This document shows positions 1 to 8,165 of a DNA stretch of 11,856 nucleotides, piece by piece (within the stretch, counting starts at the first letter, position 1; every line of letters starts with the position of its first letter). A program made the position numbers and the translations under genes. This DNA comes from Euperipatoides rowelli. Taxonomy: Eukaryota > Onychophora > Udeonychophora > Euonychophora > Peripatopsidae. The stretch lies in NCBI GenBank assembly GCA_003024985.2, contig PXIH01S0001592.1. One strand, 5' to 3'. The notes beneath the pieces were generated by a model. The model was given only the letters and a program-made list of their open reading frames with translations. It was not told the origin of the DNA and searched no databases.

Positions 1-126
1 TTAAAAGTAGGATAACTAAGGATCATTTTCATGTATAAACATTTATCTTAACTTTAACCATTTTGCCACAAGAACGAATCTTGCTTAGGTGCGCGGTATT
101 CCCCCCACTTCCCCTACAACTCTTGT
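1..126. other. Noncoding flank, probably TESK intron
   Basis: This short AT-rich stretch precedes LINE A. It contains one locally GC-rich patch (about 90-118, with GCGCGG and runs of C). I see no open frame, splice-site pair or RNA gene in it. Because the first visible TESK exon at 1808 begins inside the kinase domain, the stretch is inferred to belong to the upstream intron of that gene. Confidence 0.5.
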
Positions 127-1120
127 TTATAATAATAACTTTATTGAATCCATAACTGCATCAATGAAATTTCAGAGTATGGAAAGCAGAACATATTACA
201 ATTAATATCAGATATTATACCGTAATAGTACAAATATAAAGATTATGCTAGTCTGTCTATAACAGCACAAAAGTTACACAACACTATAACTCTTAAATTA
301 TCTAATGTAGAATTATACCCAGATCACAAGACAATTTTAAAAAAAGGAAAGTATAATGTAAATTTGGGCACAACACAAAAATAACATAATAATAAAACGA
401 CAATAATTACGCAAGCAAAACAAGAGTTAAATCACTCAACCAGATCTTTGTTTTTCTTATAAAGTCACTCAGATTTTGACAATTCTTAATCTCAGGGGGT
501 AATTTATTAAACTGTATGACAGCATTAAAAATAATCTTGTTTTTATCTTTTTCTGTCTGTATACCATAAAGATGAATGTTATTCATTACACGTGTTTCAT
601 GATTATGTATTACTCTATTCTCAATTAACCCAATATTAGGCCTACTCTTAAATTCTATGTCATTTTATAAATCAATTTCACACTTGTTCTAGATATCTTC
701 TCTATATTCAGCAAATCCAGTAACACATATATTTCACCAGAAGATGGTATACCAATCAAGCCCAAAAACATAGCTTTAGAGAGAGCTATTCTGACAACAT
801 TTAGAGCACTGTCCCCATACAGTTATAAGATATTGAATGTTTGCATAAATATGCGCATAATAAAGATTTTTTTTTTATGTACCAAAGGGATCATTTGACA
901 AGTTCTATACATAGCACCCATTAGAGGAACTATTTTATTTCTTAACATTTTTGTGTGTTCTCATGTTAATTTATGGTCAATAATTAGACCCAAGTACTTT
1001 ACTACCATATTCACTCTTCTTCACTCAGATTGTTCATAAGATATTCTGATGTTTACATATTTTTTAATAAAATTTACAACACTAGAACAATACTAATCTA
1101 TAATGAGGAAATTAAAAATG
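127..1120 (-). mobile_element. LINE A: 5'-truncated, degenerate non-LTR retrotransposon (ORF2 C-terminal end and 3' tail)
   Basis: Read on the minus strand, broken frames give the C-terminal part of a non-LTR retrotransposon reverse-transcriptase protein, in the correct order. About 1000-964 encodes VKYLGLIIDHKLT, the classic YLG.xID motif that follows the RT palm. A TGA at 961-963 sits where a Trp is usual. Next come LYYAHIYANIQYLITVWGQ (865-809), a segment with LNVVRIALSKAM and GIPSS (about 808-655), and an open stretch from 625 to the stop at 409-407. That last stretch carries HNHETRVMNNIHLYGI and FNAVIQFNKLPPEIKN, the usual C-terminal signature of Jockey/CR1-group proteins. After the stop, about 280 bases of 3' UTR end in GGATTCAATAAAGTTATTAT (rc of about 132-151), typical of a LINE 3' tail. 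At least three frameshifts, one caused by a poly-T run near 869-878, and internal stops make it non-functional. The endonuclease and the RT core are absent. It lies antisense inside the TESK intron. The exact clade is uncertain. Confidence 0.9.
407..625 (-). pseudogene. LINE A ORF2 extreme C-terminus, longest intact frame
   Basis: This uninterrupted minus-strand frame of about 72 codons runs into a TAA at 409-407. It contains HNHETRVMNNIHLYG, then NAVIQFNKLPPEIKN, then NLSDFIRKTKIWL. The pattern H..xTR...N+HL, followed by F.a...FN.LP..I+N and a final F+..K.WL helix, is characteristic of the C-terminal end of LINE ORF2 proteins. No start codon is expected because this is the tail of a longer protein whose upstream part is frameshifted. 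The frame falls below the size at which such a piece would normally be called as an ORF. It is recognisable by motif rather than by length. Confidence 0.85.
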
Positions 1121-1807
1121 AAATGTGGCTCTCTTAATTGTGAATAGAAGGTTTTTCTAATGACAAATTGAGATTTTTGTAATGACTCTACTAATGAAAT
1201 AATGGATAATAAGAAGGCTTCTTATTATCAAAACTTATTGTCAGACAGAAGCAATAGGTTTTGACCTTACTGTTTTTGTCTAAAGACAGACATATTTAAT
1301 TACTCCTACTTCTCCAATTGAGGTAAAATTAATAGTATTGAAATATTTAGCAATCGTTCTACTTATCTTTTAACCTTAAAAGCTGGTTTAATGTTTCAAG
1401 TTCTACAAAAGAGTTCAACAGAAAGGAGAAGGATTAGCCAATTTTATATTAATGTTATAAAGGAAGTATAGTATTGAATTCTGCATTTCAAGAGCCCAGT
1501 GTTGTTCATGAGCTTTATGAGATCAAAATATATTGATTCAAAAATTCCTTATGTTTTGCTTCTATTGAAGTTTATTTACTGTGGCAATTCAAGGTACATG
1601 GTGGTGACTCTAGGTACATTTCGAATATTTGAAATGTATTATTTGTGGTTACTGCTATACATTTCAGATACTTCCAAATTAGATTTCGGATTTAAAATCA
1701 TTTTATTACTGATGAAAGAAAGTCATTAATGATTAATTTTATTACATATATTTTTGTTAATTAAAGTCTAATAGACAGTTATTCTAAGAATTTTTTTTTT
1801 TTTTAAG
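1121..1807 (+). other. 3' part of a TESK intron (noncoding)
   Basis: This AT-rich stretch lies between the LINE A relic and the first visible exon. It ends in a long poly-T tract (1791-1804) followed by AAG at 1805-1807, a good 3' splice site. A 76-codon open frame at 1499-1729 has a hydrophobic, low-complexity composition and no recognisable motif, so I take it as chance. The 5' splice site of this intron lies outside the window. Confidence 0.7.
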
Positions 1808-1973
1808 ATTGATCCAAAATCCCGGCCATCATTCCAAGAGCTTGTAGAAACACTGGAAATTATGTTGGAGAAAGCACCTAAAGCTGCCAATAAAAATAGC
1901 AACCGGTTATCTGTACCAGGGCTGGACAATTCTGGTTATTCTGGGGATTATCCAAACAATGCGAATTTAACAG
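1808..1973 (+). CDS. TESK-like protein kinase, exon with end of kinase domain (partial gene)
   Basis: This exon starts after the poly-T/AAG acceptor and reads from an ATT codon for 55 residues plus one base. It ends at ACAG|GTTCAA (donor GT at 1974-1975), so the following intron is phase 1. Its protein begins IDPKSRPSFQELVETLE and continues IMLEKAPKAANKN. DPxxRPSF is kinase subdomain XI, whose Arg forms a structural salt bridge. The helix ending in LEKAP matches the end of the catalytic domain of vertebrate TESK1, which ends in a similar LEQLP segment. After about residue 25 the sequence becomes polar linker (NKNSNRLSVPG, NSGYSGDYPNN). TESK enzymes are dual-specificity kinases related to LIM kinases. 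They phosphorylate cofilin and so stabilise actin filaments, and act in the cytoplasm downstream of integrin signalling. That role comes from knowledge of the family; the catalytic loop itself lies upstream of the window. LIMK is the main alternative, but the tail motifs in the next exon favour TESK. Confidence 0.88.
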
Positions 1974-2322
1974 GTTCAAATTTTATCACTTCATATTTCT
2001 TATTGGGCATGCTTGAAATACTTTGAGGATCTTACTTAAACATTTAGTATCTAAAACATTTATTAGATGTTTAAATTGACTACAGCTGTTATTTTCAAAT
2101 ATTGATTACAGAATTTACATGTTTTTAATAATCCAAGTTAATTCTTTTAACCCTCCGACCCTAGTATTAAAAGTGTGGAAACATTTGAGTCAGAAATGTA
2201 ATATTTCATATTTTCATAATTATTGTAAAACATTTTTAATACATTTTTATGATTAATTAGTTATTTTGACTGTATTATTACTTTACATTTTTTAATTTTT
2301 GCTCATCTTAATTTTTTTTTAG
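1974..2322 (+). other. TESK intron, 349 bp, phase 1
   Basis: The intron runs from GTTCAA at 1974 to TTTTTTTTAG at 2322. Splicing joins the single base G1973 to AT at 2323-2324, which makes an Asp codon. The reading frame then continues without a stop to 3357. The sequence is AT-rich with in-frame stops shortly after the donor, and no gene or repeat is visible inside. The clean frame restoration is the main evidence that both flanking exons belong to one gene. Confidence 0.9.
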
Positions 2323-3359
2323 ATCATGCTAAAAATTCTGGTATTGATTCCTTAAAAGGTTGCTGTGTTTCTGAATCAACGAGGCGGCGATGGACCACTG
2401 ATTTTACTTTATCACCCACTAGGACAAGAAATGATTCAGGAAATGAGCACAGCAAAGTAACTCCTAAAAATGTGGGTGAAGCCATGTCAAGAAATGATCC
2501 TCACTATCGACCAAGCAAGAAAAATCCATTCAAATCATTGGAAATGTTCAAAGACGGTCGCAAAATTATTGGCTTTAATACTTGTAGCGAAGGAATGTCT
2601 TTGATGATTGAATTGCCATCTCCATCAAATGTTAGCCCACCTCCAGGGACACCAACTAATGGAGATGAATTAAGCGGTGATCAATGTATATTATCACAAC
2701 GAATGTCACGATCTTTACCCAGTTCTCCGACAATGGTACGGCGGCAATTAGATATCGTACATAGCAGTAAATCAGAACACACTGGATTTGGAGAACATAA
2801 CACAGGGGGAGTCTCTGAAATTCCTCGCTTCTGTCGGAGGAAAAGTGCTTCACCATTACCATGCAGCAGTACTACTAGCGCAGATGAATATTCTATTTCA
2901 GAACTATTTCCAAGAGTCAGGAATTTACCCTGGCTTTCTCTGAATAAAGATAGTTCTTCTGATAGTCTTGTATCAGGAACATGGGAAGAACGTTCAACTC
3001 CGTCAAGTTCAATAGGTAGTCATAGCGATTATGAAATGTCTTATAAATCTTGCAATTCTAGAGCAGTCTCAGATTCTGGTTTAGAATCTCCTGAATGTGA
3101 AGTTGCATCACCTAAAGCAAAATTGTTGATTTTAGATGTCGCATCTAAAGATTCATCGAGTTTTGCATTTAATAAGACATCTCCTAACAGTGTAGAAAAT
3201 CTGGAAACTCGTACGGAGACATTCATCAGCAAAAAAAGTATGATTGTACAGCCACTAGAATCTTCCTACAGAAGCTCAAAGACAAGTTTGACTCCCGTGT
3301 CAAGCAAGCGGGTGACTGTCCACAAGCTCATTTCATTACAAGCTGCCACACAACGATAA
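2323..3359 (+). CDS. TESK-like protein kinase, terminal coding exon (Ser-rich C-terminal tail)
   Basis: This last coding exon reads in the phase set by the previous exon and encodes a split Asp plus 344 residues, ending at TAA 3357-3359. An open frame beginning with GTG at 2472 is only the longest stop-to-start view; the true frame enters from 2323 with DHAKNSGIDSLKG and SESTRRRWTTDFTLSPTRTR. The tail is rich in Ser, Pro and Thr and has no folded domain that I can see. Two short islands align with the TESK1 tail. KKNPF followed by KDGRKI (about 2520-2567) resembles NPF...GGKIK, and SRSLPSSP followed by RR (2706-2743) resembles RSLPSSP..RR. RMSRSLP resembles a 14-3-3 type site, and TESK1 is known to bind 14-3-3beta through a phosphoserine in its C-terminal tail. 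RRKSASP (about 2836-2856) is another basophilic phosphosite candidate. The exon ends in HKLISLQAATQR. Function beyond family membership is inferred. Confidence 0.9.
2706..2743 (+). other. Conserved RSLPSSP...RR motif in the TESK tail
   Basis: The codons here read SRSLPSSPTMVRR. The same core, RSLPSSP followed a few residues later by two Arg, is present in the C-terminal tail of vertebrate TESK1 as I recall it, whereas the surrounding tail is not conserved. The Ser after R could be a 14-3-3 or proline-directed phosphosite (R at -4 and P at +2 relative to it). The motif is what separates TESK from LIMK here, since LIMK proteins do not carry it. Confidence 0.65.
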
Positions 3360-3390
3360 TGCTTTCACAAGTTGTTCTTTTATAAATTAT

Positions 3391-3400
3391 AAGGTGAGAA
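3391..3400 (+). promoter_or_regulatory. Candidate 5' splice site just after the TESK stop codon
   Basis: AAG|GTGAGAA matches the donor consensus closely, with the exon ending at base 3393, 34 bases after the stop codon ends. A junction within about 50-55 bases of a stop normally does not trigger nonsense-mediated decay, so such an intron would be tolerated. The best visible partner is the acceptor at 10978-10979. Whether it is used cannot be seen from DNA alone. Confidence 0.4.
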
Positions 3401-3595
3401 TAATGAAATTTTAAAAAAATTTTGATTATTGCTTCAAATTTAAAAGTCACAGACAATTAAAAAAATGTTTAGAGCTATAGTTACCGTACTGATAAAGTTC
3501 AGGAAAATGTATTGGCTTTACATGCAATAAGGCTGTAGTGTTTTATGTTTTTGTAGGGTGTTGATATCTAATTAGAATATATTTATCTGTCTACT

Positions 3596-3653
3596 GTGTA
3601 TATACCGTATATTATTTGTAGTGTGTATATACTGTATATAGATAGATAGATAG
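3596..3653 (+). repeat. Tandem 17-bp units with a 27-bp period, then GATA microsatellite
   Basis: GTGTATATACCGTATAT (3596-3612) recurs as GTGTATATACTGTATAT (3623-3639). The two copies differ by one base, C versus T, at a CpG position, as expected from deamination of a methylated CpG. The spacer between them is 10 bases. The second copy runs directly into GATAGATAGATAG (3641-3653). The units contain PUF-type UGUAUAUA sites, so the duplication has multiplied those sites. Confidence 0.85.
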
Positions 3654-4509
3654 TAATTGTATATAGCCTTTGTAGTCGATTATTTATAATCACCTACAAA
3701 AATGAAATACAGTTATTGTGTTTATTGTTTTTTAACGTTCATGGTCCTCCAAACTTGTTCATTTATATTTGGCCAATTTATTAATTTATTTCCTTAATAA
3801 GAATTTGAATATTATTGTACATAGAGTTTTTACCTATTCTTGTAGTTGGCTTATTGGTATTTAGTATAGTTCTAGTATTAAGAAATGGTTGACTAATGAA
3901 ATAAATGGCTAAGAATAATATATAAGAAAAATGAAAATTATTTGTTTTAAATTTTTACCTGTTATTGTTTCTTTACCTAGTAGTTGTTTAAAAAAAGGGG
4001 GGGGGGGGGCTGTACATAAAGAGGGTAATCACAACCTAAATTTTGTAAATAAAAGAAATTGAATTATGTACTTTATATTATTAATATAGTCTATATATTC
4101 TTTGATAAAATGTTAACTTAATGTTGATTTATTTAATATACAAAATCAATTTAAAATTTATTAATTGATAGTTAGTTAATTAGGTTAAAGATTTTCTGTT
4201 TTTGATCACTTATCGAAATTTTTTTAGTGTTTCAGTATGAATGCTATCAATGATAATTGTGAATATTTAATTACAGCAATTAATATTCTTCATTACAATT
4301 CAAGTATTAGTATTTGCCATTATAGTGAATTCTTGACAATTAGTTTTTTTTTAGAATGATTAATTTTTCTTCATTTCATCACAAGTAAACCGACAAGAAC
4401 TCTTAATAGTAAAGTTGTGATGTAAATCAATGCCCCTGAGGATTATGTAGCCTACTTTCATCATATCTCATGTCAAGGACTATAAATAAAGTTATACAAA
4501 CTGTATATA
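3597..4509 (+). promoter_or_regulatory. Cluster of eight Pumilio/PUF-type elements (UGUANAUA) in the TESK 3' UTR
   Basis: Exact plus-strand matches start at 3597, 3624, 3633, 3658, 3816, 4011, 4044 and 4502. Five read TGTATATA (3597, 3624, 3633, 3658, 4502), two TGTACATA (3816, 4011) and one TGTAAATA (4044). Pumilio proteins bind UGUANAUA in 3' UTRs and promote deadenylation and translational repression. With this base composition, well under one match would be expected by chance in this length (rough hand estimate about 0.3). Four of the eight sit in a low-complexity TA-rich patch, where slippage could create them, but the other four are dispersed. Binding is an inference from the motif. Confidence 0.5.
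3997..4009 (+). repeat. G13 homopolymer preceded by A7
   Basis: A run of seven A (3990-3996) is followed by thirteen consecutive G and then a C, in a region that otherwise has very little G. A run of this kind in the sense strand of a 3' UTR could form a G-quadruplex in RNA or cause polymerase slippage. Its exact length in the genome may be unreliable for sequencing reasons. Confidence 0.9.
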
Positions 4510-4510
4510 T

Positions 4511-6002
4511 TGAAATAGTTAGCTAATAACCTATTTAAACAATGTTAAATGTTTGAGATCTCTTTGAAAAAAAAACAATGGAAGTTATTTAAATTCAGCT
4601 TATTTAGTTTCCGATTGACCAGTGCCATTTTTTTGTATGTAAACCAATCTACTGTATTAAAAAAAAAAAAACTACAGTCCCTGTTTATGAAGTTATTTAT
4701 TTTATATTGTCTTGGACTTTATAAAATTTAGAGTTTATTTGTTTTCATCATGCCTGGAAATTTAGTAAATATGGGACTGTTTTAATATCATTAAGGTATG
4801 GATCTGTTCATCCAATCACCGCATTGCAATTTACTTAACACCCCTGCATTTTTTTACATTCTTCCCAGTAGGCTTTGCAAGTGGCCTCAGCCAATCAGCA
4901 GTATTAGCAGACAACTTCTTGTTGTTTTGTACCAGGAATTTTCAAAATGGGTAATATAATGCAAAAGATAATTTTTCCGAATTTACAGAAGAAAGATCTG
5001 GACCTAATCCTTTGTAGGGTTGATTACAGGAATAAGTCTCAAATGAGAGTCTACATCTAGTATTTGTCTGGTTGGTGTTAAGCTATGCACCCCTGGTTTT
5101 CAAAAAAGACCTAACTGACATTTTAGCCAAAAATGAGTTAAATGCATTAAAGGGTTTCTATAATGCTCCTCTATGATACACAAAAATGAGAGACTGTTTA
5201 GAAGATAGAAACAGGTCCACAGAAACATGTTTATTGTTTCTAATTTGCATAAGGAGTTTGCTACATTTTCACTTTTAATTTACAAATGTGTCAAGATTTT
5301 CAATTCATCATAAATTTGAAATCCAATTTCATGTTTAAAATGTATACAAAGAGTAAAAAAGTTTTCATATTACAAATTTTAAAAGAGACCAAAAAAATTT
5401 ATTTTGACTCTACTGAAAAAATAGCATTTTGTTAGTTAGCCCCTTATTGCAAAAGAGGGGCGTATGGTATGGTTTGCTGTCGTTTAGTTCATCTGTATTA
5501 CAAACTTTATGATTAAGAAGAACTGATCATGCTTCAAGGAATAGACACGAGATTCTCCATTAAATAATGCTTCGTTAAGATTTAGCCTACAGCTTCGAAC
5601 TTTAATTTTTTTTGACTAAGTACCACGGTAGAAACAATATACAGTATATTTTTTTTAGCAAGTACTTAGTATAATTATGGATATATGTGTTTGGGGAGGA
5701 TTTGATTTATAAATTAATTTGATTTTATTTTGGAAATTTTAATCTAATTTTAGTACATATACTATAGTTAGTCAGCTTTTCATAATGAAATTTGTTTATG
5801 GTAAAATAAGATAGTGTAGTATAGGCTAATTTAATTTTTTTTGATCAATTTTTTGGTTTGTAATGTTAATAAACAGAAAATATGTGTAAGTAAAGTTAAT
5901 ATTGTGTTGCAGTTTATTTTACAACTGCGGTTACTTAATTCATTTATTTATTTTATTTTTTGTTTTTTAAAAAATATTTTTGGTAATAGAAGTAGTCAGT
6001 GC
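4511..6002. other. Intergenic or intronic AT-rich region without a recognised gene
   Basis: I see no coding exon, RNA gene or transposon protein here. Two 60-codon open frames (4549-4731 and 5841-6023) are Leu/Phe/Ile-rich and lie in poly-A/T sequence, and I regard them as chance. The part at 4795-5230 is visibly less AT-rich and more complex than its surroundings, with CCAATCA at 4814-4820 and again near 4892. It could be an old repeat copy or a conserved noncoding block. If the 3394-10979 splice is real, this whole stretch is intron. Confidence 0.5.
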
Positions 6003-6036
6003 TTTATTTATTATTATTATTAATGCGTTTATTTGG
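6003..6036 (-). repeat. 3' tail of LINE B (TAA-type microsatellite)
   Basis: On the minus strand the element ends in AAATAAACGCATTAATAATA followed by further AAT units. A polyadenylation-like AATAAA close to a short trinucleotide tail is the usual 3' terminus of CR1/Jockey-group elements, and it marks the probable insertion junction near base 6003. Confidence 0.7.
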
Positions 6037-6346
6037 TGTAATACAAAATGCAAATACAATATTACTATGTTATATGATATATACAACACGGAATAGATAC
6101 CAACAAAAGATTTCACAGTCTTTGCCCCTAAGGATGTAAACTATGATTACATATTTAAAAGAAAAAGAATAAAAATTTACATAAAATTAGATCCAAAAAC
6201 TAAACCCAAAATTTATACAACTGTTGGATTGATATAATCCAACATAGATGGCATTACTAAGCATTGGTACCTTTTTTTTATTATATGTTTTTTGAAAAAG
6301 TTATTATAATTTCTTGTTTTGTAACTAGAGGTTTGATAGTTACTTT

Positions 6347-6571
6347 TTAGGGATATATTCTGGACAATGAAGAAAAAAAGGGGACTGCAAATCTCATTTG
6401 CTTATTCAATCGTTTTTTTATTGAGTCAAGTTCTAAAAATTTAAGGGCTTCATCATATTTGAACACAGCATTTCCCAATATCACTTTAATTGCCCTTTTT
6501 TGGATCATTTCCAAACTAACCAATTGAAACTTGGCTAATGAAGTAAACCAGATCTCAGAACAAAATTCCAA
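6347..6571 (-). pseudogene. LINE B ORF2 C-terminal fragment
   Basis: This open minus-strand frame of 74 codons reads MEFCSEIWFTSLAK, then MIQKRAIKVILGNAVF, then YDEALKFLELDSIKKR, and ends in FSSLSRIYP. The pattern (L/M)E(F/Y)xSxxW, (I/V)Q+RA++xI, YxEAL+xLxLxxLxxRR and a final ...FP/YP lies downstream of the RT catalytic core in CR1-like and related LINE proteins. The Met start is probably accidental, since the protein is part of a longer ORF2 that is now frameshifted from the segment upstream. Confidence 0.85.
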
Positions 6572-6589
6572 GTGGGGCCTTATATAAGT

Positions 6590-6765
6590 TACATACTGTA
6601 TATCATTTTAAGTGACTCATTATCAAATTATAGTAGCTTAAGTCTATATAGCATAAATAACTTTCAGATGCCTTCTTAATCATATTCTCAATTTGGAGAT
6701 CCCATTTTCCGTTTCCCTGAATGATAACTCATAATATTAAATGTGAAAATTCCAATCTTTGTTTA
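6590..6765 (-). pseudogene. LINE B RT-to-C-terminal linker remnant
   Basis: Between the two longer LINE B frames, the minus strand carries a short readable piece. QGNGKWDLQIENMIKKASES (centred on about 6690-6720) is followed by YLCYIDLSYYNL and stops in TGA near 6610. LINE ORF2 proteins have a W..HI..ii.KA...L.xi+R segment at this place, so it bridges the fragments in the right order. Stops and frame changes on both sides show decay. Confidence 0.65.
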
Positions 6766-6969
6766 TCAAGTAATATGTCTATATTTCAATGCTTTTTTGT
6801 TTTTGTTATGTACCATAAGTACTGATTTTTTAGGGTTTAATTTCATTTTACAAGCTTTAACATCCTTATCTATTTCTTCAACCAAATCCTGCATAATGGA
6901 TTCAAGCTCTTTAGAGCAACTAACTCCTATTATTGACAGATTGTCGATAAATTTGTGTCTATACACCAC
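6766..6969 (-). pseudogene. LINE B RT fragment around a mutated catalytic box
   Basis: This frame reads KFIDNLSIIGVSCSKELESI, then DKDVKACKMKLNPKKSVLMV. In the family, (F/Y)ADD is the catalytic palm motif, followed by two or three hydrophobic residues. Here the box aligns as FIDN, with the second catalytic Asp replaced by Asn and the Ala by Ile. The downstream LNPKKS motif is well preserved and anchors the alignment. The element is therefore catalytically dead as well as frameshifted from the preceding segment. Confidence 0.8.
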
Positions 6970-6989
6970 TTATTTTGCAATATTATTGG

Positions 6990-7232
6990 TTATAAAAACA
7001 ATACACCCAAGACAGAGCCCTGTGGTACCACTTTCTTACTTGTGAACTCGAGATATCTGTTACTACATTCAGGAACCATAATTAGTTGCATTCGGTTGGA
7101 TAAAAAAGACATTAATAAATTTACAACTGCCGGCATCATTTTAAATTGCTTTAAATTTTCAAAAAATATTCTATGATCTACATTATCATATGCCTTTGAT
7201 AGATCAGTCATGAGTACGGGTGGTGTACCCAT
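6990..7232 (-). pseudogene. LINE B RT fragment with DLSKAYD and PQGSVLG motifs
   Basis: Eighty open minus-strand codons contain TDLSKAYDNVDHRIFFENL and VVPQGSVLGVLFL. The first motif carries the first catalytic Asp of the reverse-transcriptase palm, and PQGSVLG is the highly diagnostic next block. The distance between them is normal for LINE RTs. The frame ends at a stop right after LFL, where the protein should continue into the (F/Y)ADD region, which is found in another frame just downstream on the minus strand. Confidence 0.92.
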
Positions 7233-8165
7233 TTGTTCTATCTGAGTGGGAATAAGAAGATAGAGGAAAGCTTTTCTCTTACAAACCTTAATTTATGTCT
7301 GTGCTAATTTATTGGGTTTTGTTAGGGCAGTTTTTAGTTAGGGTTACGTTCCCTATTTTTCTTATACTGTAGGTATTCTATGAAAATTGAATACAGTGTT
7401 TCCCATGTCCCTTTGCAATAGCATTTCTTTTGATCAATGAACGTGTTACTGTTCTATAACGGAGTTCAGTTGCCTCATAGATCAGTTCAATGCTGATGAT
7501 AGTAAGAAATGTGGTAATTATGGCTAATCATTTCCTCTGGCTAGTGGACAGGCTACTGTTCTTTTGAATTAATTTTTAAATTTAATATAATTGGGTAAAG
7601 TAAGAAACAAATTTTGATAAATTAATAAAAGTTTAATATAAAAGAAGTTACAAGTTGTTAACTCCTCAGATCTGACATTGTACCACACAAGGTCTAACTC
7701 TTGTTACCATCACCTGTGAGATGTGAAATGAATCACCCATACTAAAGACAAAATTCATACAAATAATATATGGTAGAATCTTGTGAAAACCCATTTGTCA
7801 ATAAATGATGAAAAAGCAAGGTCAAATTATAAATAAAATCTTCCTTAGCGTTACAGTCAAATGTAATGATTGATAGTTTGGTAGTAATCTGTGCAGATAA
7901 GCCTCCAGACAATTGTCTTAAGAAGAGCTGTTGCTTCAGTTGTTATTGATGTACATGTGGCTCTTAATATAACAGTGTGACTTTTGTGAGTTATTTATAG
8001 TGGTTTTTATTTCTTTTGAGTGGTAAAGTTTATGTTAAAACTAGAAATTTATAAAAGTGTCAGAAATAAATTGTGTATAATGTATGAGTAAACATGTTTA
8101 AAAATTGTATATAGGCCTACTGATTTGCAAGACTGTAGTCGAGGGTGTACATGGGTATATGCCGT

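Larger units (their letters stand above)
3360..4510 (+). other. Proximal 3' UTR of TESK, extent estimated
   Basis: The sequence after the stop codon is AT-rich with no open frame. Canonical AATAAA signals are at 3900-3905, 4048-4053 and 4485-4490; the last is the furthest plausible end and is followed by a TG/TA-rich stretch. I cannot tell which signal is used. The UTR carries eight UGUANAUA matches, a 27-bp duplication (3596-3639), a short GATA microsatellite (3641-3653) and a 13-base G run (3997-4009). A potential 5' splice site at 3394 could remove almost all of it in an alternative isoform. Confidence 0.55.
6003..7295 (-). mobile_element. LINE B: 5'-truncated, degenerate non-LTR retrotransposon with RT and C-terminal regions
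   Basis: Minus-strand broken frames give the second half of a LINE reverse transcriptase in order. These are a short degenerate part near 7290-7235, the palm motif DLSKAYDNVDH, the VPQGSVLGV motif, the region around the catalytic box, MKLNPKKS, a KWDLQIENMIKKA segment, and the C-terminal MEFCSEIWFTSL / IQKRAIKVILGN / YDEALKFLELDSI block. After the last block comes about 340 bases of 3' UTR ending in CCAAATAAACGCATTAATAA (rc of about 6017-6036) and a TAA/AAT-repeat tail. The 5' end is lost somewhere near 7295. Truncation at the 5' end is the normal result of incomplete target-primed reverse transcription. I could not find convincing target-site duplications. The group is probably CR1/Jockey-like, and the C-terminal block differs from that of LINE A, so the two copies likely come from different families. 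Confidence 0.92.

Noticed and set aside
1499-1729. 76-codon plus-strand open frame
   Set aside because: Hydrophobic low-complexity product with no motif, inside a TESK intron; expected by chance in this DNA.
2656-2862. 68-codon minus-strand open frame
   Set aside because: Antisense shadow of the TESK terminal coding exon.
3041-3232. 63-codon minus-strand open frame
   Set aside because: Antisense shadow of the TESK terminal coding exon.
1808-3359. LIM kinase instead of TESK
   Set aside because: The tail motifs RSLPSSP...RR and NPF...GRKI fit TESK1; LIM kinases lack them as far as I recall.
4549-4731. 60-codon plus-strand open frame
   Set aside because: Lys/Phe/Leu-rich product of poly-A and poly-T sequence, without any motif or splice context.
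5841-6023. 60-codon plus-strand open frame
   Set aside because: Low-complexity product that runs into the LINE B tail microsatellite.
6743-7176. Two plus-strand open frames (100 and 73 codons)
   Set aside because: Antisense shadows of the LINE B reverse-transcriptase fragments on the minus strand.
5995-7300. Target-site duplication around LINE B
   Set aside because: AATAGAAGTAGTCAG near 5987 and AATAAGAAGATAGAG near 7251 look alike but do not match exactly, and the 5' end is not defined.
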